Part shown: piece by piece, positions 58,134-64,000 of the stretch | Numbering within the stretch: the first letter of the stretch is position 1 | How the letters are laid out: each line of letters begins with the position of its first letter | From: CBDAQA01 sp965247815 | Lineage (GTDB): Bacteria > Planctomycetota > Phycisphaerae > Tepidisphaerales > Tepidisphaeraceae | DNA: 64,000 nucleotides | Direction: 5' to 3' | Assembly (NCBI GenBank): GCA_965247815.1 | Contig: CBDFHW010000031.1 | Location: 1-64,000, forward strand | Program-made: the position numbers and the translations under genes | The notes under the pieces: generated by a model | What the model saw: the letters and a program-made list of their open reading frames with translations, nothing else | The model's database searches: none | What the model was told of the DNA's origin: nothing

Positions 58134-59518
58134 CACTGACTCACCTTGCTAAGAGATTTCACTTCACGGACCTGGCAATGATTCGGCGTCATCAGGTTGA
58201 CCATGCCGGTGGCGACCGCGCCGGTGGTCGATTCCACCCGGAACATCGCCACGTCCAGCAACCGGTGCAGCCAGACGTCCCCGTCGTCGGTGCGGCCGAG
58301 CACACCGGCGTTCAGAAAATAAGCCCCGGGTGACAGCAGATTCTGGAACTCGAACGTGACCTGCATTTCCCGACCGGCCGGGATGTATTCGGTCCCCTCG
58401 CCTTCGGTGTGCGAGCTGCACCCGGCAAGTTCCACGCCGACGATCGTCTTGATCATCATCCCGAATCGGACGTGAAACCCGGGCTGTTCGAACGTCACGG
58501 TATAGGTATACCGGTACGTCTTTCCCTGCGTCAAAACATTCACCTGGTCACCGGCGGTGGTGACGATCCGCGCGTCGGTAATCATCACGCCCCGCGACGC
58601 GTACGACACCGTACTCTTGGGGGTCATGTGCGGGTCGAACTGGTCATTGGGGTCGCCCCGCAGCACGCCGTTGGTGATCGTCTTTCGGCCCGAGTTTTCC
58701 GCGGCCGTGATCGTATTCGGCACCTCCCCCTCGACGTCCATGCCCAGGATTTCTTCGCGGATCGCCGCCACCTTCGCCTCGGGCGCGTACGCCAGCTTCT
58801 GATACTTCGCGATCACCGCCTTCGGGGATGCGGTCAGCAACCGGTGCCCGTGGTCGAGCAGCACCGCCCGGTCGCACAACTGCACGATCGACCCCGGCGA
58901 ATGCGACACGAACAACACGGTCGCGCCGCGGTCGCGAATCTCGCGGAGCCGGGCGAAGCACTTGCGCTGGAACGCCTCGTCACCGACCGACAACGCCTCG
59001 TCGACGACCAGGATTTCCGGGTCGACGTTGATCGCGACGGCGAACGCCAGCCGGGAATACATGCCGCTCGAATACGTCTTCACCGGCTGGTCGATGAACT
59101 CGCCGATCTCGGCGAAGTCGGCGATCGCGTCGTAACGCTTTTCCATCTCCGACCGGTCCAGGCCCAGAATCGCGCCGTTTAAAAAGACGTTGTCTTTGCC
59201 GGTGAAATCCGGGTTGAAACCGGCCCCGAGTTCCAGCAGCGCCGCGACCCGGCCGTGTACTTCCAGCGACCCGAAGGTCGGCGCGAGGATGCCGCAGATC
59301 ATCTGCAAAAGCGTGGATTTCCCCGACCCGTTCCGGCCGACGATGCCGACCACTTCACCCCGGCGGACGTCCAGGTTCACGTCCTGCAACGCCCAGAACT
59401 CGTGGTAATATTGCCGCCAGTGCCCGAGAAACATCTGCTTCAACCGGTCTTCGGGCCGGGAGAAGACGCGGTAGATCTTGCCCAGGCCCCGGGCGCGGAT
59501 GGCGAATTCAGACGACAT
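58133..59518 (-). CDS. Wzt-like O-antigen ABC exporter ATPase with C-terminal glycan-binding domain
   Basis: The start MSSEFAIRARGLGKIYRVFS at 59518 is chosen, with an ATG at 59524 as the other option. The ABC domain has Walker A GRNGSGKSTLL, signature TYSSGMYSRLAFA, Walker B ILVVDEALSVGD and the switch His in FVSHSPGS. Residues 270-460 form a Wzt-type beta domain (DARIVTTAGDQVNVLTQGKT, HVRFGMMIKTIVGVELAG) that recognises the end of the chain. It overlaps Wzm and the fusion gene. Together they form an exporter for a lipid-linked glycan. Confidence 0.9.
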   Translation of the reverse strand: MSSEFAIRARGLGKIYRVFSRPEDRLKQMFLGHWRQYYHEFWALQDVNLDVRRGEVVGIVGRNGSGKSTLLQMICGILAPTFGSLEVHGRVAALLELGAGFNPDFTGKDNVFLNGAILGLDRSEMEKRYDAIADFAEIGEFIDQPVKTYSSGMYSRLAFAVAINVDPEILVVDEALSVGDEAFQRKCFARLREIRDRGATVLFVSHSPGSIVQLCDRAVLLDHGHRLLTASPKAVIAKYQKLAYAPEAKVAAIREEILGMDVEGEVPNTITAAENSGRKTITNGVLRGDPNDQFDPHMTPKSTVSYASRGVMITDARIVTTAGDQVNVLTQGKTYRYTYTVTFEQPGFHVRFGMMIKTIVGVELAGCSSHTEGEGTEYIPAGREMQVTFEFQNLLSPGAYFLNAGVLGRTDDGDVWLHRLLDVAMFRVESTTGAVATGMVNLMTPNHCQVREVKSLSKVSQ

Positions 59519-60353
59519 CGGCAAATCCCCGTTTCGCGTGGGAGAACCACGTCAGCCCGAACCAAGCCACCAGCCACGCCCCGACCAGATACCCGCCCCA
59601 GATCCGCCAGTCCGGCTGCGTCCCCCAGAACAAAATATGCCGAACCTGTTCGAGCGGCACCGTCAGCGGATTGAAATAAACGGCATGCAGCACAATCGGA
59701 TTTTTAATGATGCTCAGCGGGTACAGCAGCGGGCTGATAAACGCCATCATGCCGAGAATCACCCCAATCAGTTGTCGCATGTCGCGGAGGTACACGCCCA
59801 GTGAAGAGATGATCCAGACCAGCCCCAGAATCATAATCACGAACGGAAACAGCACCACCGGCAGCAGCAATGCCGTCCAGGGCGGAATGCCGATCACCGA
59901 CACATAAATCACCATCAAAATCAGCGAACTGACCAGCGTGGTAAACAATTCACTGGCGATCACGACGATCGGCATGATCTCGAGCGGAAAGACGACTTTC
60001 TTAATGTAGCTGACGTTCCCCAGCATCAGCCCCGGCGACCGTCCCACGCAGTCGCAGAACAGATTCATGCAGATCATGCCGGCGAACACCATCAGGAAAA
60101 ACGGTGCGGTGCGTCCGGGGGGCAGTTCCCACTTGCTGGGAAAGATGGCCGAAAAGACGAACGTGTACACCCCGACCATCATCAGCGGGACCAGGAATGA
60201 CCAGACGATGCCCAGCAGCGATCCTTTGTACCGGGCCTCGACCTCGCGGCGCGCCAGTCGGTAAACCAACTCGCGGTGTTCCCAGGCGGTACCGAAGATG
60301 CTGAACGGATTAAATCGGCTGCGCTTTGGCGCAAAGCCATGCGAATAAGTCAT
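59508..60353 (-). CDS. Wzm-like ABC polysaccharide exporter permease
   Basis: The 281-residue protein has the ABC-2 Wzm pattern. A cytoplasmic N-terminus (FGTAWEHRELVYRLARREVE, ARYKGSLLGIVWSFLVPLMM) is followed by six membrane helices and the segment YIKKVVFPLEIMPIVVIASE. It is the channel through which Wzt drives glycan across the inner membrane. The reading frame overlaps Wzt by 11-17 bases. Confidence 0.9.
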   Translation of the reverse strand: MTYSHGFAPKRSRFNPFSIFGTAWEHRELVYRLARREVEARYKGSLLGIVWSFLVPLMMVGVYTFVFSAIFPSKWELPPGRTAPFFLMVFAGMICMNLFCDCVGRSPGLMLGNVSYIKKVVFPLEIMPIVVIASELFTTLVSSLILMVIYVSVIGIPPWTALLLPVVLFPFVIMILGLVWIISSLGVYLRDMRQLIGVILGMMAFISPLLYPLSIIKNPIVLHAVYFNPLTVPLEQVRHILFWGTQPDWRIWGGYLVGAWLVAWFGLTWFSHAKRGFADVV

Positions 60354-60498
60354 TTATAAGATTGCCTAAACGCGGGGATGCCACGCATTTCCGCGGAGCC
60401 GGACTATAACCGCACGCCCCGGCGCACGCCAATCGGACGCTGGTCACACGACGCCGCCGAGCCCGAAGCCGTTTCAAAACCGGCCGTCCCTTGACCGG

Positions 60499-61908
60499 TC
60501 AACCGGGGACCATCACGAAGCCCGGTGTGTGCAGATAGTACCGCTCGACCACGATCCAGACCGTGTACGCGGCGATCCCCCCGAGCATCACCAGCATCCA
60601 CCCCGGCCGGGCCACATAGCTCCCCCGGCGGTGGAAGATCATCCAGAACACGATCGCGCACGGCAGGAAGTATCGCCCCTGCAGCCCCTCAATGTACGGC
60701 CCGCCGATACGGTTCCAGACCAGGTAGTTGGCGGTGATGATCAAAATGCCGCACGCCAACGAGGCCACCGCCGCGACCACCCGGGGCCATACGCCCAACC
60801 GCACCGGTTCGTCGTACGCCAGCACGATCCAGATGAACGCGATGTAGCTGAAGCTGATCACCGCCGGCGCGAGCCCGGTGTCCATCCACCCGAGCGTGCC
60901 GATCGCCGACTCCGTCACCTGGTTCCAGAACGCGCCGATCGTCCGCCAGATCACGCCGACATATTCCACCGGGTGCGTTTCGATCCAGTGCATTTGATTG
61001 ACCGGCAGGTCCGCGATCTCCTTGACGTGACCGGCGTCGGTCACTGTCGACCAGCCGGCGACCACCAGGCCGCTGATCAATATGATGGCCAACGGGATCA
61101 ACCACCGCCGGTGCCCCGCGCCCCAGTTGCGGCGGGGGACCGCCAGCACCAGCAGCACGATCGGCACGTAAGCGAACTTGCTCAACGCGACGGCGAGCAT
61201 CGTGACGAACACGGCAACCAGGGTACCCGCGCTCAGCTCCACTGGTGACAGCACGCACCGTAACAACAGCCCGGTCCCCAGGAACACCAGCGCGAGCGTG
61301 AACGGGTCGGCCGACACCGACCCGGCCAGGAACAGCGCCATCGGGTTGGTCATCACCATGCACGCCGGCCATTTCAGGATCGGCGTCACCCGAATCGCCC
61401 CCCAGCCGACCAACAGGTAACCGATCACCGACCCCAGTCGGCCTGCAAAAAGCAGCCCCATCGCGGGTGAATGAAGCTTCCGCGCGATCAGCACCGCCAG
61501 CGTCTGCGGCGCATAAGGAACCGGCGAATACAGCGACGAATTTGGAAAGTGCCGCCACTGGGCCTTCTCCGGTTCCAGCGGAATATCGAACGACCGCAGG
61601 ATCCGGCTCGGCGTCGTTTTCGCCCCCGGGCGCCCGGCGATCCGCGGCCAAAGCGCCGGTTTCAGGCCGATCTCCGCGAGGCTGTCCGGCACGACCCCGC
61701 CGTAATTCGTTGCCAGCAGCGTCCCTTCGCTCAGCTGATAAATTCGCAGCAGATGGTTCGGCTCGTCCGGCACCTGCACCGGCGGGGTGATGATTGCCAG
61801 CGCGGTCCCAAAGATCCCCACGATGAGCAGAAAAACCGCCTGCGGCGACAAACGGTCCAGCCGCCCCATGCAGCGGTCAAGAATCGACAGCTTCGATAAC
61901 TCTGACAT
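60499..61908 (-). CDS. DUF2142 polytopic membrane protein
   Basis: The 469-residue protein has about 11 membrane helices. It carries the DUF2142 signature: an early loop PPVQVPDEPNHLLRIYQLSE with the conserved P-D-E-x-x-H, and MTNPMALFLAGSVSADPFTL later on. The family is predicted to be a GT-C-like glycosyltransferase in O-antigen clusters. It is divergent enough that the acceptor cannot be guessed. It is the first gene of the glycan-export block, 145 bases upstream of Wzm. Confidence 0.8.
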   Translation of the reverse strand: MSELSKLSILDRCMGRLDRLSPQAVFLLIVGIFGTALAIITPPVQVPDEPNHLLRIYQLSEGTLLATNYGGVVPDSLAEIGLKPALWPRIAGRPGAKTTPSRILRSFDIPLEPEKAQWRHFPNSSLYSPVPYAPQTLAVLIARKLHSPAMGLLFAGRLGSVIGYLLVGWGAIRVTPILKWPACMVMTNPMALFLAGSVSADPFTLALVFLGTGLLLRCVLSPVELSAGTLVAVFVTMLAVALSKFAYVPIVLLVLAVPRRNWGAGHRRWLIPLAIILISGLVVAGWSTVTDAGHVKEIADLPVNQMHWIETHPVEYVGVIWRTIGAFWNQVTESAIGTLGWMDTGLAPAVISFSYIAFIWIVLAYDEPVRLGVWPRVVAAVASLACGILIITANYLVWNRIGGPYIEGLQGRYFLPCAIVFWMIFHRRGSYVARPGWMLVMLGGIAAYTVWIVVERYYLHTPGFVMVPG

Positions 61909-61989
61909 ATCGAACAGAACATATGGTTATTCGCAAAAAGGTGAAGGAGGCCCGGTCGGGAATGTCAAAAATGCGTGACAATCGTCCGC

Positions 61990-62070
61990 CCCGTTTAGCG
62001 GTCGACCCGAAGGGGCACGGTTCGAGGTTCTGACGGCAAAAAGCGCCCGTTCCGGGCAGCCGCTAAACGG
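61990..62070. repeat. CCGTTTAGCGGTCGACCCGA palindrome (family C copy)
   Basis: CGTTTAGCGG at the left is matched by CCGCTAAACG at the right, with an AAGGGGC / GCGCCCGTT interior. It lies just downstream of the RtcB stop and between two minus-strand operons. Confidence 0.8.
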
Positions 62071-62079
62071 GTCATCACG

Positions 62080-63228
62080 TCAACCTCCCTTAAACACCAG
62101 CACCGGGCGCACCGCCTGAGTGATGGTCGTCAACTGTTCCTGCGCCGCCACGACCGCCCGGATGTCCTTGTACGACCGCGGTGATTCCTCCCGCAACGAC
62201 TCGGTCAACCGCGGGTCGAACCAGACATCGCCCATCTGCCGGCGAAGGTCCGACCGGCTGAACCGTTCCCGCGCGGCGCCCCGGCTGAACGCCCGGCCCG
62301 CGCCGTGCGCGCTCGACCGCAACGACTCGCCGCATCCCCGCCCGATCACGTGGTAACTCAGCGTCCCCATCGACCCAGGCAACACGCCCGCCGTCCCCGC
62401 GTCGGCGGGCATCGCCCCCTTGCGGTGCACCAGCAACTTTTGCCCGAAATGGTCCTCGAACTGCACGTGATTGTGGTCGCACTGAATCACCGTCGACTCG
62501 ACGGGCCCGATGCCGAACGCTTCCCGCATCAACTCGAACACCTTCCCGGCCATTGCCGTTCGGTTGGCCCGTGCGTATGCCCGGGCCCAGTCCTGGTCGT
62601 TGAGATACGCCCGCCCGGCATCGGTCGCCGTGTCGAGCGTCATCATCGACCCCGAGCGAACTGTCGCCGCCGCGATGTGGTGCGCCTTGATCGCCTGCCC
62701 CATGGCCCGCGACCCGCTGTGGACCATGAGCCACAACCGGTCGTCGGCGTCGCTTTGCAGTTCGACGAAGTGATTCCCACCGCCCAGCGTTCCGAGTTGC
62801 AACAGGCCTACGTCGTTCAGGATCGACCTGATCGCGTTACAGGAAAGGTCCGAAGGCCGCAGTTCCGCGGGCAGCGGGACGGCCCGGTTGCGGTGCCGGC
62901 GGTGGACCGGGATGCGTTCACCCAGAAGACGCAGCGCGACTCCCGCGCGACCCGGGTCGCGGAGCAGCTCGGCGTCGGAGTCGAACCCGACGGCGAGCAT
63001 TCCGCACCCGATGTCACCCCCGACCGCCGCCGGGTAGACCAGCCGGCGGGTGGCCATCACCGTGCCGACACACACGTCGTTGGCGACGTGAACGTCCGGC
63101 ATCACCGCGACGTGTGCCACGTCGTCCGCCCGGCGGACCCGGTTGATGGTCGACACCGCCCCCGGTTCCATCGGCCCCGCGAGCCAGCTGTACACCGGCG
63201 CGACGCCCGGCTGTTCATCGGTCCGCAT
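62080..63228 (-). CDS. rtcB: RtcB-like RNA ligase
   Basis: RtcB joins RNA 2',3'-cyclic phosphate or 3'-phosphate ends to 5'-OH using GTP and Mn. The start at 63228 (MRTDEQPGVAPVYSWLAGPM) has GGGAGGG upstream. Counting from this start, Asp72 and Cys75 in VGGDIGCGM, GGGNHFVELQ, a His in VHSGSRAMG, LVHRKGAMPADAG, LPGSMGTLSYHVIGRG and the guanylated-His segment SSAHGAGRAFSR are all present. At 382 residues it is a compact member of the family. It overlaps the upstream RbfA-like gene by 14 bases. Confidence 0.9.
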   Translation of the reverse strand: MRTDEQPGVAPVYSWLAGPMEPGAVSTINRVRRADDVAHVAVMPDVHVANDVCVGTVMATRRLVYPAAVGGDIGCGMLAVGFDSDAELLRDPGRAGVALRLLGERIPVHRRHRNRAVPLPAELRPSDLSCNAIRSILNDVGLLQLGTLGGGNHFVELQSDADDRLWLMVHSGSRAMGQAIKAHHIAAATVRSGSMMTLDTATDAGRAYLNDQDWARAYARANRTAMAGKVFELMREAFGIGPVESTVIQCDHNHVQFEDHFGQKLLVHRKGAMPADAGTAGVLPGSMGTLSYHVIGRGCGESLRSSAHGAGRAFSRGAARERFSRSDLRRQMGDVWFDPRLTESLREESPRSYKDIRAVVAAQEQLTTITQAVRPVLVFKGG

Positions 63229-63679
63229 ACGCCCTCCCAACAGTATCGTTGTCGTTGCCAGTCTCAGTGCCATTGCCGGGGACGGCGACGAACGACAACG
63301 ACGGCACTTTCTTCCGGCAGATCGACCCGGCGACGATCGACCGCAACGCCCCGGCCCGGTGGTTCAACCGGGCCACCACGTCGACCGCCACGATCCCGCG
63401 GGGAACGCACACCCGAACCAGCAACGCGCCCGCGCCGCCCATCGGTTCCACGCCCTCGACCCACACCTCGCGGAGCAGGTCATCCCCGCATTCCCCGGCT
63501 AGCGCTAACGACAACGCCCGCTCCACCTGCCGGCACAGCTGCAGCGTTTTTCGGTCCGACCGCGGGTCGAACCGTTTTCGACCTTCCGACACGTCCCCCA
63601 ATAAGGCCTGCTCGAACGCGAGCCCGGCCGCGTCGCGGTGCGAACGCGCACCCCGACCCGATCTTCTTCGATTGTCCAC
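63215..63679 (-). CDS. RbfA-like small protein upstream of RtcB
   Basis: A GTG at 63679 with AGGGAG just upstream gives 154 residues and is preferred to a TTG at 63730. The segment TLQLCRQVERALSLALAGEC, EVWVEGVEPMGGAGALLVRV and AGALRSIVAGSICRKKVPSL then SFVAVP follow the RbfA KH-like pattern (helix, R-x-I-A, R-K-x-x-P-x-L-x-F). The N-terminus is basic (RRRSGRGARSHRD). It is translated with RtcB, suggesting a joint RNA-processing role. The substrate is not known. Confidence 0.65.
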   Translation of the reverse strand: MDNRRRSGRGARSHRDAAGLAFEQALLGDVSEGRKRFDPRSDRKTLQLCRQVERALSLALAGECGDDLLREVWVEGVEPMGGAGALLVRVCVPRGIVAVDVVARLNHRAGALRSIVAGSICRKKVPSLSFVAVPGNGTETGNDNDTVGRAYADR

Positions 63680-63852
63680 AAAAACTCCCTGACCCTTACC
63701 GCACAGCGAAACCGCCGGCCGTGAGGTCAATTTTGAAAATGAATGCGAATCGTCGCCGAGTGATTCAGCGAAGCGCAGAAGGGAGGATGAGTGGATTCAG
63801 TCGCATGGCAGCCTCGGGGAAAAGTCGTAAGCGATGTCGCTTCGATCGCGTG

Positions 63853-63881
63853 ACAATACAAAAAGCCCGCGACCGGGTCAA
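63853..63881 (-). promoter_or_regulatory. Sigma-70-like promoter for the RbfA-like/rtcB operon
   Basis: On the minus strand TTGACC (63881-63876) and TATTGT (63858-63853) are spaced exactly 17 bases. The leader to the GTG at 63679 is about 165 bases. The remaining sequence to the right edge shows no gene I can support. Confidence 0.75.
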
Positions 63882-64000
63882 AGAAATTCCGGGCAACTTT
63901 TCGGCCAAGCCCGATGTAAAGACAGTCGATCGAAAGACAAAGGCGGGCGACAACGCCTGCAACACCAGGAGGACGCTCATCACGAGCACCTCAGCCGACC

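Noticed and set aside
63765..63989. 74-codon minus-strand frame at the right edge
   Set aside because: It runs through the promoter of the RbfA-like/rtcB operon and has no ribosome site.

Overview
The window is high-GC bacterial DNA with a planctomycete character. Evidence includes an exosortase/EpsI locus, PilM/PilN-type fusions, large Gly- or Pro-rich inserts, a Wza/BY-kinase/TPR exopolysaccharide locus and many palindromic intergenic repeats. It probably contains two different sources. Positions 1 to about 7,860 carry a minus-strand type IV pilus/type II secretion-like operon (GspE/PilB N-terminus, PilT, PilO-like, PilM-PilN, four prepilins and the tail of a fifth) that feels Gemmata-like. 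Near 7,860 the reading frame runs from a phage terminase straight into the C-terminus of a prepilin paralogue. None of the repeat families I recognised left of that point recurs to its right, or the reverse. A metagenomic misjoin, or a deletion fusing two loci, is the simplest reading. I give taxonomy only as an inference.

From 7,860 to 19,900 there is a phage-derived, mostly minus-strand block. It holds TerS, a TerL fragment, an ABC-ATPase/GNAT fusion, a ParB-like protein, a gp36-like protein, a structural protein, an SGNH/LamG tail protein, small lysis-type genes, a HTH regulator and a zinc-ribbon protein. A plus-strand GT39-like membrane protein sits inside it. From 20 to 36 kb is a core-genome stretch. 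It starts with an ArsR/SRPBCC/SnoaL stress operon and tRNA-Cys. It continues with dnaB carrying a class 3 intein, then rplI-ssb-rpsF-pth-rplY-prs-glmU on the minus strand, with S18 missing from its usual slot. tRNA-Gln, acylphosphatase, an ABC permease, an acyltransferase and a Gfo/Idh oxidoreductase follow. rplY, prs and the oxidoreductase contain frame changes, clustered at 27.7-28.6 kb.

From 36 to 50 kb is a plus-strand exopolysaccharide/exosortase locus: Wza-type export lipoprotein, exosortase, EpsI, a 1,567-residue TPR protein, a Wzz/BY-kinase, and then rfbC and rfbA for dTDP-rhamnose. A second surface-glycan block lies at 56-62 kb on the minus strand: a DUF2142 membrane protein, Wzm and Wzt ABC exporter, and a sulfotransferase-glycosyltransferase fusion.

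An IS110 element (about 50,234-51,570) interrupts an intergenic repeat. This lets both ends and a CT core be read directly. Its 5' non-coding end folds like a bridge RNA whose guide segments match the target and donor sequences seen here. At 53-56 kb a MamK-like actin is encoded next to a protein with a pilus-assembly-type N-terminal domain. The right edge has an RtcB RNA ligase with an RbfA-like partner behind a clear sigma-70-type promoter.
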